A stretch of DNA of 10,409 bases from Streptococcaceae bacterium (GTDB taxonomy: Bacteria; Bacillota; Bacilli; Lactobacillales; Streptococcaceae), in contig JAITHN010000058.1 in the NCBI GenBank assembly GCA_031279745.1, positions 1 to 10,409 of the forward strand, in the 5' to 3' direction. Below, piece after piece: positions 1 through 7,500 of the stretch (position 1 is the first letter of the stretch; each line of letters starts with the position of its first letter). A program made the translations under genes and the position numbers. The notes under the pieces were generated by a model that saw only the letters and a list, made by a program, of their open reading frames with translations, searched no databases and was not told the DNA's origin.

Positions 1-33
1 AAGCGTGCAAGGGTTCGAATCCCTTATCCTCCT
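1..33 (+). tRNA. 3' fragment of a tRNA gene, possibly tRNA-Ser
   Basis: Only the T arm and the 3' acceptor strand lie in the window. The T stem AAGGG (9-13) pairs with CCCTT (21-25) around the loop TTCGAAT, followed by the acceptor strand ATCCTCC (26-32) and position 73 = T. The 5' strand outside the window should therefore read GGAGGAT. The bases before the T arm do not end like a normal short variable loop (AGGTC type), which suggests a long variable arm such as tRNA-Ser. Many Bacilli clusters also place Ser before fMet. Against Ser is the discriminator T, since bacterial tRNA-Ser normally has G73. The anticodon is not visible, so the identity is open. No CCA is encoded. Confidence 0.8.
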
Positions 34-44
34 TTTTTTATTAT

Positions 45-118
<74 letters not shown>

Positions 119-123
119 TTTTT

Positions 124-196
124 GGCTCGGTAGCTCAGTTGGTAGAGCAATGGATTGAAGCTCCATGTGTCGGCGGTTCGATTCCGTCTCGCGCCA
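124..196 (+). tRNA. tRNA-Phe (anticodon GAA) with a mismatch in the acceptor stem
   Basis: This is a complete 73-nt cloverleaf. The anticodon stem ATGGA/TCCAT encloses the loop TTGAAGC with anticodon GAA. The T stem GGCGG/CCGTC encloses TTCGATT and the discriminator is A. The acceptor strands GGCTCGG and TCGCGCC pair except at 4-69, which is T opposite C, with a G-T wobble at 7-66. The Bacillus subtilis gene as I recall it has a fully paired CCGAGCC 3' strand, so this stem is unusual. The final CCA belongs to the acceptor stem and discriminator and is not an added CCA tail. Confidence 0.93.
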
Positions 197-208
197 TTTC
201 TAAAGTAC

Positions 209-279
209 GCGGGTGTAGTTTAGTGGTAAAACTACAGCCTTCCAAGCTGTTGTCGCGAGTTCGATTCTCGTCACCCGCT
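209..279 (+). tRNA. tRNA-Gly (anticodon TCC)
   Basis: This is a complete 71-nt cloverleaf. Acceptor strands GCGGGTG and CACCCGC pair perfectly. The anticodon stem ACAGC/GCTGT encloses CTTCCAA, giving anticodon TCC, which reads GGA and GGG. The T loop is TTCGATT. The discriminator is T, as is normal for bacterial tRNA-Gly. No CCA is encoded. Confidence 0.97.
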
Positions 280-370
280 TTACCACACTATTGATGATAA
301 GTCAGATGTTTGATTTGTTCATCAGTTGGTAATTTATCCCCATGTAAGTGGATTCCAAACATTTATGTTT
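280..370. other. Spacer between tRNA-Gly and tRNA-Ile
   Basis: This is a 91-bp gap, far longer than the other spacers in the cluster (5 to 12 bp). I see no gene and no T-run terminator. It ends in a perfect inverted repeat, CCAAACA-TTTA-TGTTTGG (355-372), which runs into the first two bases of tRNA-Ile. A weaker inverted pair, TGATGA (292-297) with TCATCA (319-324), is also present. The gap may be the site of a lost tRNA gene, but no cloverleaf can be drawn. Confidence 0.5.
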
Positions 371-444
<74 letters not shown>

Positions 445-452
445 TTACTATT

Positions 453-524
453 GGCCCGTTGGTCAAGCGGTTAAGACACCGCCCTTTCACGGCGGTAACA
501 CGGGTTCGATTCCCGTACGGGTCA
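453..524 (+). tRNA. tRNA-Glu (anticodon TTC)
   Basis: This is a complete 72-nt cloverleaf. Acceptor strands GGCCCGT and ACGGGTC pair with one G-T wobble. The anticodon stem CCGCC/GGCGG encloses CTTTCAC, giving anticodon TTC. The T loop is TTCGATT and the discriminator is A. No CCA is encoded. It is the last tRNA of the cluster, and no terminator follows: the metK riboswitch begins about 8 nt downstream. Cleavage by RNase Z at this 3' end would release the riboswitch leader. Confidence 0.97.
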
Positions 525-531
525 TTTATAA

Positions 532-612
532 TTTATCAAGAGTACGTGAGAGACTGGCTCCATGACCGTACAGCAACCTGCTATTGTAAGGTGCTAAACC
601 CTGTTGGATAAA
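532..612 (+). promoter_or_regulatory. SAM-I (S-box) riboswitch aptamer upstream of metK
   Basis: The conserved S-box core is present in order: ATCAAGAG, a GAGACTGGC segment, CATGA, CAGCAACC and AAGGTGCTAA. P1 forms between TTTATC (532-537) and GATAAA (607-612). P2 forms between GTACG (542-546) and CGTAC (567-571). P3 forms between GCAACC (573-578) and GGTGC (590-594), allowing a one-base bulge. The family binds S-adenosylmethionine and, when bound, lets a downstream terminator form. Its place in front of metK, the enzyme that makes SAM, is the classic feedback arrangement. Confidence 0.95.
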
Positions 613-624
613 GGATATGTTGAG

Positions 625-649
625 AAAACAGCCTTTGGCTGTTTTTTTT
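625..649 (+). terminator. Riboswitch-controlled intrinsic terminator
   Basis: A hairpin AAAACAGCC-TTT-GGCTGTTTT is followed by a T run to 649. The competing antiterminator is visible: CTGTT (601-605), inside the 3' part of the aptamer, can pair with AACAG (627-631), the 5' side of the terminator. With SAM bound the aptamer holds 601-612 and the terminator forms; without SAM transcription proceeds into metK. Confidence 0.92.
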
Positions 650-654
650 ATTTG

Positions 655-661
655 AAAGGAG
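655..661 (+). promoter_or_regulatory. metK ribosome binding site
   Basis: AAAGGAG lies 8 nt before ATG 670. It decides the start of metK: the frame stays open upstream to a TTG at 604, but that codon lies inside the riboswitch and has no ribosome binding site. Confidence 0.9.
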
Positions 662-669
662 ACAATCAT

Positions 670-1857
670 ATGTCAGAAAAAAAACTTTTCACCTCTGAGT
701 CTGTTTCAGAGGGCCACCCAGATAAGATTGCGGATCAAATTAGTGATGCCATATTAGATGCAATCCTTGCAAAAGATAAGTTTGCGCGCGTGGCTTGCGA
801 AACGGTTGTATATACAGGAAGCGTCCATGTATTTGGAGAAATTTCGACGAATACTTATGTGGATATCAATAAAATTGTTCGTGAAACCATTCGTGAAATT
901 GGGTATACTCGCGCTAAATTTGGCTTTGATGCTGACACGGTTGGTGTACATACATCAATTGTTGAGCAATCTGCGGATATTGCCCAAGGGGTTGATCACG
1001 CTTTGGAAAACAGGGAGGATTCGAAAGATCCTCTTGATGAAATCGGAGCAGGAGACCAAGGGTTAATGTTTGGATTTGCGACAAATGAAACTCCGGAATT
1101 CATGCCATTACCCATTTCTTTAAGCCACAAACTCGTAAGACATTTGACTGAGCTACGAAAAAATGGAACACTTGCCTATCTTCGTCCAGATGCAAAAAGC
1201 CAAGTGACAGTAGAATATGATGAATTTGACAAACCTTTCCGCGTAGATACAGTGGTCATCTCAACACAGCACGACCCAGATGTAACTTTGGAACAGATTC
1301 AAGGCGACGTGACGAAGCAAGTGATTCAAGAGGTCATTCCAGAGGATTTGTTGGATGAACAGACAAAAATTTACATCAATCCGACTGGAAGATTTGTAAT
1401 AGGGGGTCCTCAAGGGGATTCCGGTTTAACTGGTAGAAAAATCATCGTTGATACGTATGGAGGTTATGCGCATCACGGAGGTGGAGCGTTCAGTGGTAAG
1501 GATGCGACGAAAGTGGATCGTTCTGCAAGTTATGCAGCGAGATACATTGCGAAAAACATGGTTGCAGCTGGACTAGCTGACAAATTAGAAGTTCAATTGG
1601 CCTATGCAATCGGTGTTGCACAACCCGTTTCAATCTCGGTAAATACGTTTGGAACTTCAAAAATCAGCGAGCAAAAACTGATTGCAGCGATTCGAGAAAA
1701 TTTTGATTTGAGACCTGCAGGTATTATCCAAATGTTGAACCTCTTGCAACCCATCTACAAAAAAACAGCTGCTTATGGGCATTTCGGACGTACAGATGTC
1801 GATTTCTCATGGGAACGCTTAGATAAAGTAGAAGTCTTAAAGCATTATTTTAAGTAG
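670..1857 (+). CDS. metK: S-adenosylmethionine synthetase (methionine adenosyltransferase)
   Basis: The enzyme makes S-adenosylmethionine from ATP and L-methionine in the cytoplasm, releasing phosphate and diphosphate. SAM is the main methyl donor of the cell. The 395-residue product is close to the usual bacterial MetK length (about 380-400) and appears intact. It begins MSEKKLFTSESVSEGHPDK, with the ATP-binding GHPDK at 15-19. The two MetK signature motifs are both present: GAGDQGLMFG from 126 and GGGAFSGKD at 270-278. The C-terminal motif GHFGRTDV is also present. ATG 670 is preferred because it follows a good ribosome binding site and gives the standard N-terminus. Expression is probably under SAM feedback through the S-box riboswitch just upstream. 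The gene is followed by its own terminator, so it does not form an operon with the surface-protein genes. Confidence 0.98.
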   Translation: MSEKKLFTSESVSEGHPDKIADQISDAILDAILAKDKFARVACETVVYTGSVHVFGEISTNTYVDINKIVRETIREIGYTRAKFGFDADTVGVHTSIVEQSADIAQGVDHALENREDSKDPLDEIGAGDQGLMFGFATNETPEFMPLPISLSHKLVRHLTELRKNGTLAYLRPDAKSQVTVEYDEFDKPFRVDTVVISTQHDPDVTLEQIQGDVTKQVIQEVIPEDLLDEQTKIYINPTGRFVIGGPQGDSGLTGRKIIVDTYGGYAHHGGGAFSGKDATKVDRSASYAARYIAKNMVAAGLADKLEVQLAYAIGVAQPVSISVNTFGTSKISEQKLIAAIRENFDLRPAGIIQMLNLLQPIYKKTAAYGHFGRTDVDFSWERLDKVEVLKHYFK

Positions 1858-1865
1858 AATTAGTG

Positions 1866-1893
1866 AAAAAACGCCTTTGGCGTTTTTTTTTTT
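1866..1893 (+). terminator. Intrinsic terminator of metK
   Basis: The hairpin AAAAAACGCC-TTT-GGCGTTTTTT begins 9 nt after the metK stop and runs into eleven Ts (1883-1893). The stem contains the A/T flanks as well as CGCC/GGCG. Its loop region GCCTTTGGC is identical to that of the riboswitch terminator. Confidence 0.93.
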
Positions 1894-2109
1894 GGATACA
1901 TTGGTTGCGGACTAAAGCGTTGGACGAATGAGTAACCCTGCGTACGTGGGTAGCGGAGAAATTCCAAACGAACGAAGATTAGGGCGTTGGAGCATGACTA
2001 GCGCTTGTGTACAGCTAAATCCTTTTAGCGGAGGTCAACATGGCTTTCTCATGGATTAGGATAAGTCGTGCTTTGTTGAAGCTAGAAACTTATGCGCAAC
2101 TTCATAAAA
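1894..2109 (+). ncRNA. Structured non-coding region resembling an IS200/IS605-type right end (omega RNA-like)
   Basis: No gene-length reading frame occurs here, and the base composition is less AT-rich than the flanks. I see short pairing blocks: ACCC/GGGT near 1934-1952 and the hairpin GCTAAA-TCCT-TTTAGC near 2014-2029. A GAAG/CTTC pair near 2087-2103 encloses GCTAGAAACTTATGCG. In my recollection the sense of the segment resembles the 3' end of tnpB plus the downstream guide-RNA region of IS605-type elements, ending in the common TTCA(C/T). A possible tnpB tail, in frame LRTKALDE then stop, ends at 1931. No tnpB, tnpA or left end is present, so this would be a remnant or solo RNA. The identification rests on resemblance only. 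Confidence 0.4.
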
Positions 2110-2156
2110 AAAACTTAATCTCTTCACCATTTAATATACCTCTTATTATATACTCA

Positions 2157-2162
2157 TATAAT
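2157..2162 (+). promoter_or_regulatory. Possible -10 box of the surface-protein operon
   Basis: A perfect TATAAT lies 48 nt before the likely start codon at 2210, in an AT-rich stretch (2105-2195) that follows the structured region. No good -35 box sits 16-18 bp upstream. An alternative -10, TATACT (2149-2154), is close by. A promoter is expected here because metK ends in a strong terminator, but the exact site is uncertain. Confidence 0.35.
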
Positions 2163-2209
2163 CAAGTTGCTAAATATTCAGAAAATTTAGACAGTTTATG
2201 GGGGGTCTT

Positions 2210-4501
2210 ATGGTGAAAGAAAATAGAAATAAAAAAATCCTGGTTTGTTCAGTTGCATGCTTATTACTTTTCTCATGTTTTTTACAAATTGCCGAAGGTT
2301 TGACATTTATCGATAAAAGTAATCCAGATGATTATTACAATGATGAATTGAATCTCGATCAAGAGTTTCTTGCGGATGGGATCTATAACCTTATACATAA
2401 GGAAGCGAATGTAACTCGGGTAGATTATAAAGGTGTCATTTGGGATGTTGTAGGGACAAACCATCACGGAGAGGCCCACGGGATTAGCGGACCTGCTGAA
2501 AGCGTAACATTAAAGTTTGACCCAACAAACATTCCGCTTCAACATTTAGAGATTTCAATTAATGGATCGATTCTACACGATTCTACCGCTTGGCTAGTCG
2601 ATCCGTTTTTTGCTACGACATTCGCAAATGAGGGAGTACGCTCTAATGAATATAAAGATAGTGCCCTTCAAAGTAAAATGGATGAAATTTTTCAACGATA
2701 TTATAAAGGAGACGCTACAGGATTTATTCCTCGGGACTTAGAAGGGGGAAGTGATCTACTTGGTAACGCGGGGATTGCTGGAGACAATAGAGAAAACGTG
2801 GGAGGATTCACTGGCGATAGAGTCAAAGGTGAAACAGTTGAAAATCAAGTGTTTTGGCCAATGAGCATGAATGAAGCTAACCAATTAAGGAAAAGCGTTG
2901 CACAGCCAAATATTCGGTCGAGCGCCTTGGTAATTCTTCGAACTCCAGGGAGAGAAGAGGATACAGTGAATTATATCGATGCCGGAGGGGGAATTACGGA
3001 TGGTCTCGTTGTCGATGACGACGAATATGCCGAAGGTGGGCATATAATGTCTAGGAATATTGCCCAGCCAACTTGTTATTTACAGTATTCAGAATTCGAA
3101 AAAATCAAACCAAGTGGAGAGTTGAATCTTGGAGCATTTGATCAAACTCCGCAAGTCTCATATGGAAATTACACATTCGATGTGATTGGTATTACGCAGA
3201 ATGGTCAGGATGAAGGAGTAGATGCAGAAAGGCAGGATGGAACAGCAACGTTATTTCTAGCGAATAACTCTTTGGAAAAATTTGACTTAAATGACAGTAA
3301 TTCTTATATAGGACAGTTTACACATGATTTGTATTATGACAACCCACTTATACATGATGGGGGGGATTTAGATTACAAGGCGAGTGATCTACGTTTTGCA
3401 TTGAACGAAGCCACACGAAAACTAAAATCCACTGTTGGTTTTCCTGAGATTACCGACCGTGTATTTCAAAATACTTGGGACTTTTATACCGGTAATGAAT
3501 CAGATGGTTTTCTTCCTACGATCCCATTCACAGCGCTAGTAAAGGGGGAAAAATTAACGGAGTCACTTTGGCCGATTAGTATTAAAGAATTGGGGAAACT
3601 GCCCAACCGAGTAAGAAGTTTTTCCAACAATTATTTTATGAGAACTGTAGTTGGACAGCTCTCAAATCCAGTACTTGCAACAGGTCAAAGAAATGGAAAT
3701 ATTATGACAGACGCTAGACAAGGATCAGCATTAGAAAATGCGATTCGTCCTGTATGCAATGTGAAGTTAACAGGAGAAATTCTTTCAGCTTGGAGAAAGA
3801 TGTATACTGAAAAATCGGTGGGGGAGACAACAACACCGACACCGACGACACCAGAAAAACCTGCAGGAACACCAACTGGACCAACACCAGCACCAAAACC
3901 AGCACCAAAACCAGCACCAAAACCAGCGCCAAAACCAGCACCAAAACCAGCACCAAAACCAGCGCCAGCACCAAAACCAACACCAAAACCAACACCAGCA
4001 CCAGCATCAAAACCAACACCAAAACCAAAACCAACACCAGCACCAAAACCAACACCAGCACCAAAACAGGTTGCAAAAGTGAAAGTCATCCATAATCCTA
4101 GAGTTGTGGGAACTTTGTCGAATGTGAAAGTCTACGCAAATTACAAACAAACAAAGGTTAAGGCAAACATCAAATCGCAAAAAGTCATAAAAGTAAAAAA
4201 AGCATTTAACTTCAAAGGAAAAAACTATTTGCAAGTTTCAAACGGCTATATCCGCTATGAGAAAAAGAAAGTAGTTACGATTCAACAGCCTAGTCATTAT
4301 TATCTGACTCTGAAAAAAACGGAAAAAACAAAACGAAAGATTGCTGTTTACAATAAAACGACAAAATCAAAAATAGCACGAAAAATACCGAAAGGGAAAA
4401 CCGTGCATTCGGATAAACTTCTAATTTCATCTAAAGGAGAAATTTTCTTCCATGTGAAAGATGGATTTATCTTAGCGCTGAAATCAAATTTAAAAGCTTA
4501 G
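2210..4501 (+). CDS. Secreted surface protein with two DUF6273-like modules, Pro-rich linker and SH3-like C-terminus
   Basis: The product is 763 aa from ATG 2210. That start follows GGGGGG (2200-2205), which can act as a weak wobble Shine-Dalgarno; the in-frame ATG at 2198 has none, and GTG 2213 is a possible alternative. Residues 1-30 form a signal peptide with a basic N-terminus and a hydrophobic core. LFSC at 20-23 is an imperfect lipobox. Two divergent copies of one module follow, at about 52-296 and 317-523. Both show a W/F-D-V-(V/I)-G strand (78, 323), a Y-x-x-S-x-L segment (147, 389), WP(M/I)S (216, 454) and R-T segments (244, 478). Both end in Q/R-P-x-C (Cys289, Cys516). This order resembles DUF6273, known mainly from surface or phage-like proteins of Firmicutes, with no established function. 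Residues 542-619 are a P-A-P-K repeat linker. Two basic SH3-like modules follow at about 621-686 and 695-763, similar to DUF5776. No LPXTG motif is present. It is probably co-transcribed with the protease gene 21 bp downstream. The function is unknown; wall-attached adhesin or protease partner are guesses. Confidence 0.8.
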   Translation: MVKENRNKKILVCSVACLLLFSCFLQIAEGLTFIDKSNPDDYYNDELNLDQEFLADGIYNLIHKEANVTRVDYKGVIWDVVGTNHHGEAHGISGPAESVTLKFDPTNIPLQHLEISINGSILHDSTAWLVDPFFATTFANEGVRSNEYKDSALQSKMDEIFQRYYKGDATGFIPRDLEGGSDLLGNAGIAGDNRENVGGFTGDRVKGETVENQVFWPMSMNEANQLRKSVAQPNIRSSALVILRTPGREEDTVNYIDAGGGITDGLVVDDDEYAEGGHIMSRNIAQPTCYLQYSEFEKIKPSGELNLGAFDQTPQVSYGNYTFDVIGITQNGQDEGVDAERQDGTATLFLANNSLEKFDLNDSNSYIGQFTHDLYYDNPLIHDGGDLDYKASDLRFALNEATRKLKSTVGFPEITDRVFQNTWDFYTGNESDGFLPTIPFTALVKGEKLTESLWPISIKELGKLPNRVRSFSNNYFMRTVVGQLSNPVLATGQRNGNIMTDARQGSALENAIRPVCNVKLTGEILSAWRKMYTEKSVGETTTPTPTTPEKPAGTPTGPTPAPKPAPKPAPKPAPKPAPKPAPKPAPAPKPTPKPTPAPASKPTPKPKPTPAPKPTPAPKQVAKVKVIHNPRVVGTLSNVKVYANYKQTKVKANIKSQKVIKVKKAFNFKGKNYLQVSNGYIRYEKKKVVTIQQPSHYYLTLKKTEKTKRKIAVYNKTTKSKIARKIPKGKTVHSDKLLISSKGEIFFHVKDGFILALKSNLKA
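3881..4066 (+). repeat. In-frame 12-bp repeat tract coding P-A-P-K
   Basis: The DNA unit CCAGCACCAAAA recurs with small changes (AACACC, GCGCC), giving a Pro/Ala/Thr/Lys linker of about 60 residues between the DUF6273-like modules and the SH3-like C-terminus. The most regular copies lie at about 3887-3962. Because the unit is a multiple of 3, slippage changes linker length without breaking the frame. The long open frames on the opposite strand here, rich in Gly/Ala/Phe or Leu/Val, are artefacts of the repeat. Confidence 0.93.
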
Positions 4502-4513
4502 GTAGAAATAAAA

Positions 4514-4517
4514 GGGG
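4514..4517 (+). promoter_or_regulatory. Ribosome binding site of the S8 protease gene
   Basis: AAAGGGG ends 5 nt before ATG 4523 and lies wholly within the 21-bp gap after the upstream stop codon (TAG, 4499-4501). There is no room for a terminator or separate promoter, so both genes are probably on one transcript. Confidence 0.75.
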
Positions 4518-4522
4518 AACCT

Positions 4523-7500
4523 ATGAAAAAAAAATCGATAAAATTTATTACGAGTGTCTTGTTGGCGTCTAATTTCCTACCATTAACATCAGTAACATTC
4601 GCGGATGCACCGACAACCGTTCTTCAATCAACAGATCCATCAAACAAAACTGCTGAAGAGTTGCTGAAAGATGCGTATCAAAAAGAAATGCAAGGCTTTG
4701 GAAAATTGGCTGAAAAGGCAATTGCTCAACAATTACGTCAAAATCAGGCATTAAATGATGATTCTCCTTTCTCGCTGAATGCTAATTTGGAAGAAAACGT
4801 TCGGGTGATTGTCCATTTGAGCGAGAAACCAGCAGTTGACGAAACCCCCGCCCCAGACGGAACGGTGGAAACCATTAATGCGATTAAACAAGGAGAGCAG
4901 GAAGTCATCGAGAGTCAAGAATCGATACAACACCAAGTGGAAGGGATTACCAAAAAGAAAGTTATTGAAGAGTTCGGGTATCTAGTCAACGGATTTTCAA
5001 TTGAGTGTAAAGTCGGAGACATCGACAAAATCAGAGCACTTCAAGGGGTGAGCAATGTTGAGGTTGCAACTCTATTTAAACCTACTGAGTATTCAACAAA
5101 TGAAATTCTTCAAGCGAAGAAAGTTTGGGAAGATTACTCGATAGGAGGAAATGGTGGAGAAGGGACAGTCATTGCAGATATTGATACTGGATTCGACATC
5201 CACAATAAAGACTTCCATCCATTAGATGATTCCACAACGAAATTAAAACAAGCTGACGTTCAAAAATTCATTTTGTCAAATAAACGGGGAACCTACGTGA
5301 ATTCCAAGATTCCTTTCGCCTTTAGTTATGGGGTAGGCGAAAATGATGTCAAAGGAGATAACGATCACGGAATGCACGTTGCCGGAATAATGGCTGCCAA
5401 TGGTGAAGGGACAAGCGAAGAAGAGAAGCTTGGAAGTTTTGTCCAAGGCGTTGCACCAAAAGCACAGGTGATTGCCATGCAAATTGCGAATGACGATGCG
5501 CGTGGGGAAATGGTCGATGATGCCATTATTAAAGCTGTTGAAGATTCAGTAAGTCTCGGGGCAGATGTTTTAAACTTAAGCTTAGGATCATCATCGGAAT
5601 TAGAGTCAAATTCGTTCCTCATCCAAGCCATTCGTGCTGCAAGTGACCAAGGAGTGATCCCTGTTATAGCTGCGGGAAATGATGGTAGACTTTCTGCGTT
5701 TAGTAATGACAATGACGATTCATTTTGGAATCAAGAAGAAGATGGTACGCTCGGTAGCCCAGGAGTTTCTATGGAGGGACTTACAGTGGCGAGTTGTGAA
5801 AACCAAGCGACTCGACTAACTAAATCAGATTTTACCATCAATGGAAAAAGTTTACCGACTGTGAAATCGACAATCTCATTAGGCTTCGAGGGACTTGACC
5901 AAGTTGGATTGGTCGCTCTGCCATTAGCTGAGGATTCCATCTACCCAAAAATAGGTGTACAGGAAGATTATTCTGGTGTAGATGTAAAAGGTAAGGTTGT
6001 CATTGTTTCTCGCGGTGGAGGACAAGCATTTGTTGATAAAGCAAGTATTGCTAAAAAACATGGTGCAATCGGTATTCTTATTGTAAACAATTCAGATGAT
6101 GAAACGGAAATTCCGAATGGAGTTACAGTTTCAGGTTTAGATTTACCTACGGTTTATATCTCTAAAGCAGGTTTTAAGGATATTTCTCATGAATTGAAAG
6201 ATGAAAATAATGTTTGCTCGATCTCAAAAGAGTATTGTTACTCTGTAGTTGAAAGTACAAACGATATGCCAGAGATGAGCGAGTTCTCGTCATGGGGTCC
6301 ATCTCCAAGTCTTGAGTTAAAACCAGAAATTACCGCTCCAGGTGGGAATATTTTAAGCACAATGAATGACAATAAGTATGCAATCGAGTCAGGGACAAGC
6401 ATGGCTACGCCAGCGGTAAGTGGGGCGATGGCAATCCTTACCAAACAGCTTAAGGAAAAATATCCTGCAACAACTGGAAAACATTTTTACCAACTGGCAA
6501 AAGCGGTACTGATGAACAATGCTAAAATAATTACGAAACAAAATAAAGATGGAAAAGAAGTGATTGTTTCACCAAGAAAACAAGGCGCTGGCCTTGTGCA
6601 AGTTGAAAATGCGTTAAAAGCAGAAGCAGTATTATTAGACGAAACTGACGGCAATGGTAGTTTTGCTGAAAAAGAAGTTGGACATCAATTTGACTTGTTG
6701 GTGAAAATACAAAACTTAACGGATAAGGAAGAGACCTACCACTTCGACCCAAATAAAAAAGTATTCACTGAAAAAAGACTGGACAGTAAGACGCTAGAAG
6801 AGGTACAGGTTCCGACTTCTGAAATTACAAACAAACAGAAGGATTTGACCATCCCACCACATCAAAGCGTTACGGATACCATCACAGTTAACGTGGGTGA
6901 CCTATCCATCAACTCTTTTGCAGAAGGATTTATCTCCTATACCAGCGATGACGGTCTGAAAATTCAAGCCCCATTTATGGGATACTTCGGTGACTATAGT
7001 AGTGGAAGAAATATCGAACCGCCGAAAACGGATCTCGGAGCAAAATCGTTTGGAGAAGATAATAATATTGGAACTTACTTTTCTGATGGAAAGAACTTTT
7101 TAGGTCTTATGGGGGCGAGTGAGGATAAGTATGAATGTCCGATTATTGACCCACAAGGGATTGCGATTTCCCCAAACAGAGATGGAAACGGCGACCTTGT
7201 TTTCCCAATTTTGAGTTTAAGGAGAGGATTAACGAGTTTAAAAGCGAAAATTTTAAATGATAAAAACCAGCTTGTCACTACGTTGTTTGAAACAAATGGA
7301 GTGAGAAAAAGCCATTATGATTTTCATATTGGGAATTACACTTTTTTCAGTAGTCCTGGATTATTATGGGACGGTGCATCTCCGTGTTCAGACGATTTTG
7401 ATAAGGATAATATAGATTTTGAATATAAGTCTGTCACATCGACTGATTTAAGAGCTCCAGATGGGAATTACAAGTTTCAGATTGAATCCACAAATGCAGG

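Noticed and set aside
280..370. A degenerate tRNA gene in the long spacer (CAGTTGGT and GGATTCCAAAC recall D and T arms)
   Set aside because: No acceptor stem or anticodon arm could be paired, so the resemblance is too weak.
604..669. TTG at 604 as the start of metK
   Set aside because: It lies in the riboswitch and its terminator, has no ribosome binding site, and would add 22 residues (including a run from the terminator hairpin) not seen in MetK proteins.
2210..2290. Lipoprotein signal (lipobox LFSC) in the first surface protein
   Set aside because: Phe at -2 is atypical and the hydrophobic core continues past the Cys. Ordinary signal peptidase I cleavage is equally likely, so lipidation is not claimed.
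3830..4075. CRISPR array in the repeat tract
   Set aside because: The repeats are 12 bp, contiguous, without spacers, and stay in the reading frame of a protein linker.
3685..4089. Two long open frames on the - strand (134 and 120 aa), rich in Gly/Ala/Phe or Leu/Val
   Set aside because: They are mirror frames of the 12-bp P-A-P-K repeat, which has no stops on the opposite strand. They have no ribosome binding site and lie inside a well-supported gene.
4470..4501. LPXTG-type sortase anchor at the end of the first surface protein (and likewise of the protease)
   Set aside because: Neither C-terminus contains LPxTG or a variant followed by a hydrophobic segment and charged tail; both end in basic SH3-like sequence.
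6238..6752. Small - strand open frames inside the protease gene
   Set aside because: They are shadows of a long intact + strand gene, with no ribosome binding sites or recognisable products.
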